A program made the translations under genes and the position numbers. A DNA stretch of 20,138 nucleotides from Phycisphaerae bacterium (GTDB lineage: Bacteria; Planctomycetota; Phycisphaerae; UBA1845; Fen-1342). This document shows, one piece after another, positions 8,223 through 15,655 of this stretch. The stretch's first letter is position 1. The number at the start of each line of letters is the position of its first letter. Location: assembly GCA_022842805.1 (NCBI GenBank), contig JALHOX010000014.1, positions 5,088 through 25,225 on the forward strand, read 5' to 3'. The notes under the pieces were generated by a model. The model made no database searches and had not been told where the DNA came from. It saw only the letters and a program-made list of their open reading frames with translations.

Positions 8223-8459
8223 CTACTTCTTCGCCGGAGCAGCCGCCTTCGCATCGCCGGCCGCGGCTTCGTCCTTCTTCTTGGTGCTGCCGCCGCCGGC
8301 CTTGGGCTTGCGGTTGCCGACCTTGGGCATGCCGAGCACCTTCCCGCCCTCGGTCCACTTCTCGAGGGTTTTGAGCCGAGCAATGCGCTCGGCACGGTTC
8401 AGGACGTTCTTGTGACGCGTGAGCGAGCTGCCCGTCCGCAGCGAGGTATCCATCGACAT
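8223..8459 (-). CDS. Small basic protein of the Planctomycetes/Verrucomicrobia/Chlamydiae family
   Basis: This 78-residue, very basic protein begins MSMDTSLRTGSSLTRHKNVL and continues with a R/K-rich helix-like stretch (RAERIARLKTLEKW) and a PKVGNRKPK segment. I recognise it as the small basic protein family defined for planctomycetes and relatives (TIGR04137 as I recall it); its function is unknown. The conserved part ends near residue 55; the remaining tail is Lys/Ala-rich and low in complexity, with no family signature. AAGGAAG lies about 7 bases before the ATG and a good promoter lies about 50 bases upstream. Compact size, strong expression signals and high charge would suit a nucleic-acid- or ribosome-associated role, but that is speculation. 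The gene is the best taxonomic marker in the window. Confidence 0.88.
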   Translation of the reverse strand: MSMDTSLRTGSSLTRHKNVLNRAERIARLKTLEKWTEGGKVLGMPKVGNRKPKAGGGSTKKKDEAAAGDAKAAAPAKK

Positions 8460-8510
8460 CTTCGCACTTCCTTCGATTCGCCGTCTTCAGTTCGCGATTT
8501 CGAGCCGCGT

Positions 8511-8539
8511 ACGATAGCGGGAACGCCCCGGCTTCGCAA
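8511..8539 (-). promoter_or_regulatory. Promoter of the small basic protein gene
   Basis: Read on the minus strand, TTGCGA and TATCGT are spaced by 17 bases. The predicted start lies near 8504, giving a leader of about 45 bases that carries the AAGGAAG ribosome site of the gene starting at 8459. Good spacing and correct placement support it; not tested. Confidence 0.65.
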
Positions 8540-8726
8540 ATTTCGTTCGGGGGCGCTGGCCCAACCCGGCGGGTGTTCGCTAAACTGTTTTTGGTAAAGC
8601 GCTTGCCGCTCGGCAGCGAAGCCGACAGCGCGGCTCGAATCCAATTCGTACCCTGGCCTCGGCCGTCGAAGTTCGCCCCATTCGCGGCCGATCCGACGCA
8701 TATTTCGGGGTTTGAGGTTTGCGCCG

Positions 8727-9491
8727 ATGGCGGCTCCCGAAGCGGTTCTGCAGGCTCTCCAGAACAGGCTCGGACATCAGTTCAAAAACCTTCGCCTGCT
8801 CCAGGCCGCACTCAAACACTCCTCCTCCGCCGACCACCGCCGCGACAGCAACGAACGAATGGAGTTCCTCGGCGATCAGGTCATGGGCATCGCAATCTGC
8901 AACTATCTCTATCAGGAGTTGCCCGAGGCCCAGGAAGGCGAACTGACGAAGATCAAGTCCGCCGTGGTGTCGCGGGCGTCCTGCGCCCGTGTCGGGCGGC
9001 GCCTGGCGCTGGGCGAAGCCCTCAGCGTGGGACAGGGCATGTACGGCCACCCCGAACTGCCGGCCTCGATTATCGCCGGCACCTTTGAGGCCGTGGTCGC
9101 GGCCGTGTTCATCGACGGCGGATACGACGTCGCGACCAGTTTCGTGCTGCGGGCCATGGCCGAAGAGCTGCGCGAGGCGATCGACTCCCAGCATCATTCC
9201 AACTTCAAATCGCAGCTCCAGCAGCACGCACAACGCGAGTTCAACCTGACGCCGCGCTACGAGCTTCTCGACGAAAAAGGCCCGGATCACGCCAAGTGCT
9301 TTGAGGTCGCGGTTTCACTCGGCGACAAGCGCTTCAGCGGCGCCTGGGGACCGAACAAAAAAGAAGCCGAGCAAAAAGCCGCCCGCCGGGCGCTACAGGA
9401 AATGGGCGTGCTGGAGCCCGATGATGAGGAAGACGACGTAGGCGCGATGGCCGGGACTTTTCCCGACGAGGAGTCCGAGGACGGCGATTAA
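8727..9491 (+). CDS. rnc: Ribonuclease III
   Basis: This is the double-strand-specific endonuclease that processes rRNA precursors and structured mRNAs. Of 254 residues, the catalytic domain is about 5-150, with the family signature NERMEFLGD at 42-50 (catalytic-site E46 and D50) and the second metal-site helix AGTFEAVVAAVFIDGG at 117-132 (E121). In well-studied enzymes this helix reads ADTVEA or GDVFEA; here the conserved Asp is Gly118, a notable substitution. The dsRNA-binding domain is about 158-226, ending with the usual KKEAEQKAARRAL helix (211-223). An acidic tail of about 24 residues follows. The ATG at 8727 is preferred over the in-frame TTG at 8712 because GAGGT sits eight bases before it. 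A 6-bp hairpin follows the stop. Confidence 0.95.
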   Translation: MAAPEAVLQALQNRLGHQFKNLRLLQAALKHSSSADHRRDSNERMEFLGDQVMGIAICNYLYQELPEAQEGELTKIKSAVVSRASCARVGRRLALGEALSVGQGMYGHPELPASIIAGTFEAVVAAVFIDGGYDVATSFVLRAMAEELREAIDSQHHSNFKSQLQQHAQREFNLTPRYELLDEKGPDHAKCFEVAVSLGDKRFSGAWGPNKKEAEQKAARRALQEMGVLEPDDEEDDVGAMAGTFPDEESEDGD

Positions 9492-9493
9492 TT

Positions 9494-9508
9494 CGCCCGC
9501 GACGGGCG
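9494..9508 (+). terminator. Hairpin just after rnc, possible terminator without U-tract
   Basis: CGCCCG and CGGGCG form a perfect 6-bp stem with a three-base loop, two bases after the rnc stop codon. No T-run follows, so it is not a canonical intrinsic terminator; it could protect the 3' end or assist factor-dependent termination. Confidence 0.35.
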
Positions 9509-9608
9509 GTTGCGCGGGAAGCTCGTGCTCGGACCGGGAATCCGCCCGCGGCGCGTGAATCGCACCCCGATTTCGACGCTCCCAGTGGTTGACGTGTCGA
9601 GTCGAACG

Positions 9609-9637
9609 TTGTCGAACTCATGGGCGACGCGTATGCT
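9609..9637 (+). promoter_or_regulatory. Promoter of the secreted 346-residue protein gene
   Basis: TTGTCG and TATGCT are separated by exactly 17 bases. The predicted start near 9644 leaves a leader of about 70 bases before the ATG at 9714. This placement also argues against the earlier in-frame start at 9510, which lies upstream of the promoter. Confidence 0.65.
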
Positions 9638-9713
9638 TTCCCGGATGCTCGGCGTCCTCCGCCGACGGCCCGCTTCGACGCTGGCTCCCCCAGTTTCGCG
9701 GAGTTTCAAATCG

Positions 9714-10754
9714 ATGTCTTCTCGCATGTGCACCACCCTCGTTCGTCTTTGCGCAATTGGCGGATTATCGGCAGTTAGCGCTTTCGCCGAAGTGACCGCG
9801 ATCCGCGGCACCGTTGACGCGATCGTCCAAGAAATTATCGGGCTTTCCGCGGGCGCGAGAGAAGAAGTCTCTGACGCCTTCCCCGAAACCTCCGCCGACC
9901 TGCCGATCGTCGCGATCGCGGAACTGGATTCCAACGACGAGAACGCCGCCGCGATCGCCGCCGCCCAGTTTCAGGATCCAACCCTCTCCGCGATTCAAAA
10001 CCCGGAAGAATTCGCCATCAGCATGGCGCTCTTCAGCGAGAGCGAAGGCCGCAGCTATGAGGGCCGCGCAACGGGCAGCGAAATTCGCACGGTTGTCTTT
10101 CGCCCCGAAGAATTCTTCGGCACGGAGGCCGGCGACCAGGTCGACGTCCGCGGTCGGATCTTCATCGACGGCGCGCTGGCGATCTTCTCGCAAGACGACC
10201 TGACCGATCTCAGCGACGCCAACGTGCGGCTGCGCGTTCGCGTCGAACAGAGCGGCTCGCTGGGCGGAACCGTGTTTGACGGGAGCATCGATCTTGTCGG
10301 CGCCGCAGACGGCCAAGCCGGCGCCACCCGAAGCGGCGACCTGCCCGACCGCGCCATTACGATCGTGGACCTCGGAGAGCTGAACCCCGATTTCGGCCAC
10401 CTGTGGGTCGTCGTCATCCTGCCGACGCAGGTCGACTACGACTACAGCGCAATCATCGGCGAAGAGTTCACCCTGACCGCGACTTTTGAAGTCGAAGCCC
10501 AGAACGCCCCCGAAGGCGTCGGCTGCGCAGCCATCATCGGCACCCCCTTCGAGACGCTGACGCAGGTGATCGACCTGACCCAGAGCGAGGCGGCCGCCAA
10601 CCGGCTGACCACCTCGATCCGCAACGAGCGCGACCGCCCGAGCGGCACGCGGCTCAACGGCCAGCCGATCAACGGCCTCGGCCTTTGCCCGCTGACCGGC
10701 TTGGCGATGGTCGGACTGTCGGTGGTGGGGCTGATGTACCGCCGCACGCGGTAG
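9714..10754 (+). CDS. Secreted protein of unknown function with C-terminal Cys/TM/Arg anchor
   Basis: I do not recognise the body of this 346-residue protein. Residues 1-25 look like a Sec signal peptide (basic start, hydrophobic AIGGLSAVSAF core, cleavage after AFA-25). The mature part is acidic, rich in beta-type sequence and without Cys clusters, as in many planctomycete surface proteins. The C-terminus has a Cys (GLCP), a short hydrophobic helix and a basic end (YRRTR), the layout of PEP-CTERM/MYXO-CTERM-type sorting tails, although no PEP motif is present. The start is placed at 9714 because the signal peptide begins there, a GGAG lies ten bases before it and a promoter lies upstream; the frame stays open back to 9510. 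The gene stands alone and ends at a hairpin terminator. Confidence 0.75.
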   Translation: MSSRMCTTLVRLCAIGGLSAVSAFAEVTAIRGTVDAIVQEIIGLSAGAREEVSDAFPETSADLPIVAIAELDSNDENAAAIAAAQFQDPTLSAIQNPEEFAISMALFSESEGRSYEGRATGSEIRTVVFRPEEFFGTEAGDQVDVRGRIFIDGALAIFSQDDLTDLSDANVRLRVRVEQSGSLGGTVFDGSIDLVGAADGQAGATRSGDLPDRAITIVDLGELNPDFGHLWVVVILPTQVDYDYSAIIGEEFTLTATFEVEAQNAPEGVGCAAIIGTPFETLTQVIDLTQSEAAANRLTTSIRNERDRPSGTRLNGQPINGLGLCPLTGLAMVGLSVVGLMYRRTR

Positions 10755-10783
10755 CTGCGGATCGAATCGGGGGGACGGACGAT

Positions 10784-10812
10784 GGGCAGGGCGAAACCTG
10801 CCCGCGGCTTTT
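10784..10812 (+). terminator. Intrinsic-like terminator after the secreted protein gene
   Basis: GGGCAGG and CCTGCCC form a perfect 7-bp stem around a GCGAAA loop, followed four bases later by CTTTTG. The T-run is short and not directly adjacent, so efficiency is uncertain. It sits between convergent genes ending at 10754 and 10879. Confidence 0.55.
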
Positions 10813-10878
10813 GATGGCGACCCTGGGGGGCGCGGGGCGGATGGGCCTTCGGAACTCCCCTGCCGTCGAAACTCGCCC

Positions 10879-11907
10879 TTAGGCGGAGCCGTCCAGCTCG
10901 CGCATGCGGGCCACATAGTCGAGCGCCGGCGGCTTGCCGCCGAGGTGGCGGATCATATTCAGCGCCTGTGCGCGGTGGTGTGTGCCGTGCAGGCAGAGTT
11001 GCAGCATGATCACGCAGATCGGGAACTCAAAGCGCTTGCCGGTGGTCGATTCGCCGATCACGACGCGCGTGCCCATGTCGGCGTCGCTTAACGTCGCAAA
11101 GTAGGCGTCGCGCGCGGTGCGATGCTGATCGCGTCGCCGGCGATAGGCTTCGATCGAGCCGAAGTCGCGATCGCTGGGGAACGCCGCCCCGGGACCGCGG
11201 AGCGCGTTTGCGTGCCACCATTCCTCGGCGTGCAGAATATGCAGCAGCGTCTGCGGCAGCGTCTCGACCCCCATGTCAAAGCGCCGCGCCCACGACGATT
11301 CGGGGATCGACTTCATCGTTTCGAGCAGGCGATCGGTCGCCCAATCGCCATAGGCGAAGTATTCGCGGAGCGGCGCGACGGCAGGGGCGACGGCGGGGCC
11401 GCGGCCCAGTTCACGCTTGTAAAAGATGTAGTCCGTTCCGGGCTTGGGCAAAGGCGCGCCGACATGTCGCAGCATGTTCGAAATCTGCGAGCGGTGGTGC
11501 ATGCCGTGGTTAAACGTGTGCAGCGCCAATTCGCCCACCGGTTGCCGATACTCCTGGCCTTTCAAATTTTTGTAGCTGACCGCTTCGCTCAGTCGCCCGG
11601 CGGCCAGGGCGCCTTCCAGAAAAGTCCGGCGGCGCTGGTTCACGCTGCGCCAGTGGGCGGCGATGTCGGCGAGCGGCCGCCCGGCGGGGTCGTCATTGAA
11701 TGACGGCTGCGCGACCCCCTCCCAGCGTTCGAGCCAAACCTTGTCCGCCTCGGCAATGTGAAGCATCGTGCGACGGATCGAACCCGGGCCCATTTCAAAG
11801 GGCTGGTCGAGTGCTGCGTCGGCGAGCGGCAACGCCGTCGCCAGCAGCCGCTCGCGCGCCCAGTCCGAGTAATCGAGCAATTCGCGAATCAATCCGCCAT
11901 CGGTCAT
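10879..11907 (-). CDS. Tandem DinB-family protein (two DinB four-helix domains)
   Basis: This 342-residue protein is made of two DinB/DUF664-like domains, about twice the usual length of 150-175. Domain 1 (about 1-165) has the early metal His50 and the late HxxxH pair His134/His138 in HGMHHRSQI. Domain 2 (about 180-340) repeats this with His223 (or His226) and His307/His311 in HGTHHRAQA. A GPAVAPAVAP linker joins them at 170-179. DinB proteins are metal-binding four-helix bundles; some are thiol transferases, most are uncharacterised, so no reaction is assigned. The start at 11907 is chosen because the first domain begins there; the frame stays open upstream through the tRNA genes, which cannot be coding. 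It lies 41 bases after tRNA-Ala on the same strand with no terminator visible between them. No strong ribosome site is seen. Confidence 0.85.
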   Translation of the reverse strand: MTDGGLIRELLDYSDWARERLLATALPLADAALDQPFEMGPGSIRRTMLHIAEADKVWLERWEGVAQPSFNDDPAGRPLADIAAHWRSVNQRRRTFLEGALAAGRLSEAVSYKNLKGQEYRQPVGELALHTFNHGMHHRSQISNMLRHVGAPLPKPGTDYIFYKRELGRGPAVAPAVAPLREYFAYGDWATDRLLETMKSIPESSWARRFDMGVETLPQTLLHILHAEEWWHANALRGPGAAFPSDRDFGSIEAYRRRRDQHRTARDAYFATLSDADMGTRVVIGESTTGKRFEFPICVIMLQLCLHGTHHRAQALNMIRHLGGKPPALDYVARMRELDGSA

Positions 11908-11948
11908 CGGTCGAGGCCTATTTGGGGGAAAGAATGAGGAGTGAGGAC

Positions 11949-12021
<73 letters not shown>

Positions 12022-12129
12022 GTGAATTCTGTTATTTACTTGTTTATCGGCCCCGGCTTGGGAACCAGGCCCGATTCTATCACACCGCATCGCCGTCGGC
12101 CGAAGAGGCTCCAACCGGCTTTGGCGGAA

Positions 12130-12202
12130 TGGCCAGAGCCGGACTTGAACCGGCGACACACGGATTTTCAATCCGTTGCTCTACCAACTGAGCTATCTGG
12201 CC
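12130..12202 (-). tRNA. tRNA-Phe (anticodon GAA)
   Basis: The reverse complement gives a 73-base cloverleaf: acceptor GGCCAGA/TCTGGCC, D-arm GCTC/GAGC, anticodon stem ACGGA/TCCGT around TTGAAAA (anticodon GAA), T-arm GCCGG TTCAAGT CCGGC, discriminator A. CCA is not encoded. A consensus-like promoter lies about 40 bases upstream. Confidence 0.97.
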
Positions 12203-12244
12203 GAACGCGAACAGCGGCGTCCGCCAGCGCTGCTCGAATCGATC

Positions 12245-12273
12245 ATGCTACGAATCCGGCCGGGCAGCGTCAA
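12245..12273 (-). promoter_or_regulatory. Promoter of the tRNA-Phe / tRNA-Ala genes
   Basis: On the minus strand TTGACG and TAGCAT are 17 bases apart. The predicted start is about 35 bases before the first base of tRNA-Phe at 12202. It is one of the better matches to the sigma70 consensus in the window and lies between the metF stop and the tRNA. Confidence 0.7.
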
Positions 12274-12315
12274 TACCGTCTGCCACGCATTCGTAAGTGG
12301 GACCTTCCGGCCGGC

Positions 12316-13212
12316 TCAGGCCCCGGCCGGGTGTCGCGCGGGGGGGTAGACCGTGCGGATGGCCGCCAAAATGGTGCGGGTCGCGGGGCTTTTGTTCAGC
12401 GTGTAGAAGTGGACGCCCGGTGCGCCGCGCTGCAGCAGCTCCAGGCACTGAGCCGTGGCGTGGGCCACGCCCAGCGACAGCACCGCTTCGGGCTGATCCT
12501 GAATCGAGCGCAGCTCGGTCAGCAACGGCTCCGGAATACTGGCGCCGCACATCGCCGTGAAGCGCTCGACCTGTTTCACGTTGGTGATCGGCATGATTCC
12601 CGGAATGATCGGCACCCCGATACCCATCGCCCGCGCCCGGGCCACGAAATCAAAGTAGGCCTGATTGTCGAAAAAGAGCTGCGAGACCAGAAACTCCGCC
12701 CCGGCGTCGACCTTTCGCTTCAGATTTTGCAGGTCGACCTCGCGCGTGGCCGCTTCGAGATGCTTCTCCGGATAGCACGCGCCCGCCACGCAAAAGCGAA
12801 AACCGCTCCGCACATAGGCGACCAGCTCACTCGCATACCGAAAACCCTCGGGGTGGGGCGTGAAGCCCGCGTCGCCGGCGGGAGGATCGCCGCGCAGCGC
12901 AAGGACGTTTTCAACGCCTGCGTCCTGCAGCCGCTTCAGTACGCCGCTCAGCTCCTCTTTCCCCGCGCCGACGCAGGTCAGGTGGGCCATCGGCTCCAGT
13001 TCATATTCGTCGCGCAGTTTTGCGACCAGCTCGATCGTGCGATCGCGCGTGCTGCCGCCGGCACCGTAGGTCACGGAGACGAAGCTGGGCCGCAGATCGC
13101 GCAGCCGCTCCAGCGAATCGCGCATGGCGGCGAGCCCCTCCTCGTTCTTCGGCGGGAAGAACTCAAAGGAGATGCAGGGCCGGCCGCAGGATAGCAGTTC
13201 TCGAATTCGCAT
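12316..13212 (-). CDS. metF: 5,10-methylenetetrahydrofolate reductase
   Basis: This flavoenzyme reduces methylene-THF to methyl-THF, the methyl donor for methionine synthesis. The 298-residue length is typical of the bacterial FAD-only form. Family motifs are clear: SFEFFPPK at 15-22 with the catalytic Glu17, SVTYGAGGSTRDRT at 46-59, AHLTC at 76-80, LALRGDPP at 104-111 with flavin-site Asp109, SQLFFDNQAYFDF near 178-190, and PGIMPI near 205. The ATG at 13212 follows a weak AGGCGAC site. The gene lies 70 bases after the amidotransferase gene on the same strand, with no terminator between, so the two may form an operon. No riboswitch-like structure is apparent upstream, and no other methionine gene is in the window. 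Confidence 0.96.
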   Translation of the reverse strand: MRIRELLSCGRPCISFEFFPPKNEEGLAAMRDSLERLRDLRPSFVSVTYGAGGSTRDRTIELVAKLRDEYELEPMAHLTCVGAGKEELSGVLKRLQDAGVENVLALRGDPPAGDAGFTPHPEGFRYASELVAYVRSGFRFCVAGACYPEKHLEAATREVDLQNLKRKVDAGAEFLVSQLFFDNQAYFDFVARARAMGIGVPIIPGIMPITNVKQVERFTAMCGASIPEPLLTELRSIQDQPEAVLSLGVAHATAQCLELLQRGAPGVHFYTLNKSPATRTILAAIRTVYPPARHPAGA

Positions 13213-13282
13213 AAGTCGCCTGAAAGTACACCCGATTCACGCCAAACGGCATCGATCCTATCGCGGATTGCCGCCCGGCCGG

Positions 13283-14035
13283 CTACCCGCGCCGCGCCGC
13301 ATCCACCAGCGCCCGGAACAGGGACAGGTGCTCGGGCTGATCGATCATGTCCTCCGGATGCCATTGCACGGCGACGAAAAATCGCCGCCGCGGATCCTCG
13401 ATCGCCTCGATCACGCCGTCGGGCGCAATCGCCGCGATCCGCAGTCCGTCGCCGATCGCCGCCCGATCGACCAGTTGGTGGTGTCGGCTGTTGACGCGAA
13501 ATCGGCGGGAACCGGTGATTCGAGCCATCAGCGTATCGTCGACGACGCTGACGTCGTGATAGGCGCTGGAGTGGTCGGGCTTGTAATGCTCGAGCGCTCC
13601 ATCGCGCTTCAGATCGTCGACATGTTGGACCAGTGCACCGCCGCAGGCGACATTGGCGATCTGACAGCCAAGGCAGATCGACAGCGCGGGTGCGTTTCGC
13701 CGGGCGGCGTGGCGAAAGAGGCCGATGTCGAAGCCGTCGCGGCGCGGGTGCAGCACTTCGGTCCGGGCGTGCGGCGCCTGCCCGTAGTGCTTGGGATCGA
13801 GGTCCGGCCCGCCGCTGAAGAGCAGACCGTCGCAGCGCTGCAGAATTTCGTCGAGGAGCGGCGCGCGGTCGGCCGCGTCGGCGCGCTCGAACTCCGGCGG
13901 CGCCGCAATCGGAAACGGAACGCCCCCGGCGGCGTAAATCGCGTCGGCGTAGGCGGAGTTCAGCACGAGTCGCATGCGCGTGGCGTTGTGCTCCGCCGCT
14001 TCAAAACCGGTCGTGATTCCAATCAACGGTCGCAT
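13283..14035 (-). CDS. Class-I glutamine amidotransferase, peptidase C26 (gamma-glutamyl-GABA hydrolase-like)
   Basis: This 250-residue protein is a GATase1-like hydrolase of the PuuD/peptidase C26 group, which cleave gamma-glutamyl amides such as gamma-Glu-GABA. The layout fits: RPLIGIT at 2-8, DGLLFSGGPDLDP at 69-81, nucleophile Cys121 in SICLGCQ, VNSRHHQ at 181-187, and the catalytic pair His226/Glu228 in VQWHPED. PuuD-type enzymes usually read C-R-G-x-Q at the elbow; here it is C-L-G-C-Q, closer to CarA/HisH-type amidotransferases, so the substrate is uncertain. A GGGAGA ribosome site lies about ten bases upstream. The gene begins just after the terminator of the PepSY gene, and no polyamine genes are nearby. 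Confidence 0.88.
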   Translation of the reverse strand: MRPLIGITTGFEAAEHNATRMRLVLNSAYADAIYAAGGVPFPIAAPPEFERADAADRAPLLDEILQRCDGLLFSGGPDLDPKHYGQAPHARTEVLHPRRDGFDIGLFRHAARRNAPALSICLGCQIANVACGGALVQHVDDLKRDGALEHYKPDHSSAYHDVSVVDDTLMARITGSRRFRVNSRHHQLVDRAAIGDGLRIAAIAPDGVIEAIEDPRRRFFVAVQWHPEDMIDQPEHLSLFRALVDAARRG

Positions 14036-14068
14036 CAGGCCCGTTTCTCCCGGAAAGCAGATGCCCCG

Positions 14069-14113
14069 AAAAAACGAGGCGCGCGGTTCGGAGCCGTCGC
14101 ACCGAACCGCGCG
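14069..14113 (-). terminator. Strong intrinsic terminator of the PepSY protein gene
   Basis: A perfect 12-bp stem (14080-14091 with 14102-14113) and a ten-base loop are followed, in minus-strand direction, by five bases and a run of six T (14069-14074). It starts 22 bases after the stop of the gene at 14136-14489 and separates it from the amidotransferase gene downstream. Confidence 0.85.
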
Positions 14114-14135
14114 TCGCTTTCTCGCTGGTCGTCGC

Positions 14136-14489
14136 TTACTTCTCGTGAATGCTGAAATCCAGCGACTTCTTCTCTTCCATTTCGAGCATCTTGCCGGTCT
14201 TGGCGTCGATGTCGACCTCCACCATCTTGCCCTCGGCCGTCATGACGTAGATGTCGAGTTCCATCTTGCCGTCCTTTTCCTTCTCCGGCATGACGGCGAA
14301 GGCGGTGCCCTTGGCCTCCTTCTCAGCGGTCGCGATGGCGGCCGCCAGCGTCACCTTTCCGCCCGCCATTGCGTCGCAGAACTCTTTCGCGTCGCCGGCG
14401 CACTTGCCGCAATGGGCGTAGACCGGATACGCGATCGAAGCGACAAGGGCAGCCGTCGACGCGCCAAGAATCATCGTCCACTTCTTCAT
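14136..14489 (-). CDS. Secreted PepSY-domain protein with Cys-rich N-terminus
   Basis: This small exported protein has 117 residues. Residues 1-25 are a signal peptide (MKKW start, hydrophobic core, cleavage after VYA-25). The mature N-terminus carries three cysteines (Cys27, Cys30, Cys38) in HCGKCAGDAKEFC, which might bind a metal or form a disulfide. The second half is PepSY-like: a helix with LAAAIATAEKEAKG at 48-61, then strands ELDIYVMTAEGKMVEVDIDAK at 77-97 and TGKMLEME at 98-105. PepSY domains often inhibit proteases or occur in envelope and redox proteins; the role here is unknown. GGAG sits eight bases before the ATG. An 8-bp inverted repeat lies about 44-64 bases upstream and a strong terminator follows, so it is a single-gene unit. 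Confidence 0.82.
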   Translation of the reverse strand: MKKWTMILGASTAALVASIAYPVYAHCGKCAGDAKEFCDAMAGGKVTLAAAIATAEKEAKGTAFAVMPEKEKDGKMELDIYVMTAEGKMVEVDIDAKTGKMLEMEEKKSLDFSIHEK

Positions 14490-14532
14490 GTTCTGTGCTC
14501 CGTGCCTTGGAAATGAGCATTGACCTGCGTTG

Positions 14533-14553
14533 CGCGAAACACCGCGTTTCGCG
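14533..14553. repeat. 8-bp perfect inverted repeat upstream of the PepSY gene
   Basis: CGCGAAAC and GTTTCGCG flank a five-base centre. It lies 44-64 bases before the ATG at 14489 and could be an operator or a leader hairpin. No promoter could be placed confidently around it. Confidence 0.45.
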
Positions 14554-14592
14554 GCTATTCAACCGGAGATGATACCGCCCGAATCCGCCCCG

Positions 14593-14614
14593 GCCCGGGG
14601 CCGCCGCCCCGGGC
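14593..14614. repeat. GC-only 8-bp hairpin between the hydrolase and PepSY genes
   Basis: GCCCGGGG and CCCCGGGC form a perfect stem around CCGCCG, about 55 bases after the hydrolase stop (minus strand). No T-run follows, so it is at best a factor-dependent terminator or an mRNA-stabilising hairpin. Confidence 0.4.
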
Positions 14615-14668
14615 GCGGGATCTGAGGCTCGCGGCGGCGCAGTGGCAGAGCCCATCCGTGCTGCCGGA

Positions 14669-15532
14669 TTAGTCGCGCGCCACGTCCATCACCTGATCCA
14701 GAAACTCGCGCGTCCGCTCAAACGCCTCACGCATCTGGTCTTGTCGCGTGATCGGCGTGGCGGGGTTGCGGTCGTCGAGGCTCGGCGGCTGTTGGAAAAA
14801 GAGGTGCACGCCGCCGTCGATCTGCGACACGGTCTGCGGAGACTGCGTCAGGAGCCGCTGAACGCGCTCGGGCCAGTCGCCGACGACGATGTCGAACTCG
14901 GCCAGCAAAAAGAACGACGGCTGCTGCACGGTCGCCAAGAGCGCCGCCGGATCGACTCCCTGCCAGATCGGGGACGGAGCGGGGGCCCACATTGCAATCG
15001 CCCGCGCCCGGGTCGCATCGGCCGCCGCGAAGGCGGCCATCGACGCTCCGATGCTGTAGCCGCCCAGCGCGACGCGTTCCGCGTCGATCGACAAGCCGAA
15101 CTCATCGCCGAGCGCTCGATCGACGGTGCGAATCGCGTTGGCGACGTTCTTGGCGTGATACTCCGTGTCGCTGAAGCGGATGTCACGCGTATCGGGAATC
15201 AGATCGACATAGCCCCAGCTCGCCATGTATTCGTGGAAGCTCTGGTGAAAATGCACCCGGTTGTTGACGCCCAGCACCCAGACCAGCGCAGGCCGATCGG
15301 CGGGCGCATCGAGCGGTGCAAAGACCTCGATCTTCCCGGGCCGCCCGTCGCCCAAATCGTCGACCGCGATCGTGCGCTGCTCAAACGCGTAGGGCCCAAG
15401 CTCCGCCGGCGGCTCGGCCAGCAGGAACGGCTCTTCGAAGATCGGAAACAAAATCGTCTCAATGCTGCAACCGCCGGCGGCGATCAACAGCAGCGCCAGC
15501 GGCGCGACAAGGCGAAGCAAAACGTTCGGCAT
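14669..15532 (-). CDS. Lipoprotein alpha/beta hydrolase (dienelactone/chlorophyllase-like)
   Basis: This 287-residue exported lipoprotein has a signal peptide ending in AAGGC with lipidation Cys22. The body is an alpha/beta hydrolase: a WVLGVN strand-loop at 85-90 that probably forms the oxyanion region, the nucleophile elbow GGYSIGA at 157-163 with Ser160, a candidate acid (Asp214 or Asp219 in AEFDIVVGD), and a candidate His243 in GGVHLFF. The arrangement resembles platelet-activating-factor-acetylhydrolase/chlorophyllase-type esterases; the substrate is unknown. It probably acts on the outer face of the cytoplasmic membrane or in the periplasm. GATACT lies only five bases before the ATG and no ribosome site is seen. 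It is the gene after paaD on the minus strand, 123 bases apart. Confidence 0.82.
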   Translation of the reverse strand: MPNVLLRLVAPLALLLIAAGGCSIETILFPIFEEPFLLAEPPAELGPYAFEQRTIAVDDLGDGRPGKIEVFAPLDAPADRPALVWVLGVNNRVHFHQSFHEYMASWGYVDLIPDTRDIRFSDTEYHAKNVANAIRTVDRALGDEFGLSIDAERVALGGYSIGASMAAFAAADATRARAIAMWAPAPSPIWQGVDPAALLATVQQPSFFLLAEFDIVVGDWPERVQRLLTQSPQTVSQIDGGVHLFFQQPPSLDDRNPATPITRQDQMREAFERTREFLDQVMDVARD

Positions 15533-15537
15533 GCGCG

Positions 15538-15543
15538 AGTATC
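15538..15543 (-). promoter_or_regulatory. -10-like hexamer directly before the hydrolase ATG
   Basis: On the minus strand GATACT ends five bases before the ATG at 15532. Combined with the absence of a Shine-Dalgarno this suggests a leaderless transcript. There is no clear -35, and a six-base match alone is weak. Confidence 0.35.
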
Positions 15544-15655
15544 CATGGCAAGGGGGCGACAGGGCGGCGAATCTTAGGGGTGCGGCCCGACCGCTCCACC
15601 GCCCGGCGGGTCAGATTTCAATCGTCGTGAAAACACCACCAGCGAATCGCTCGCG

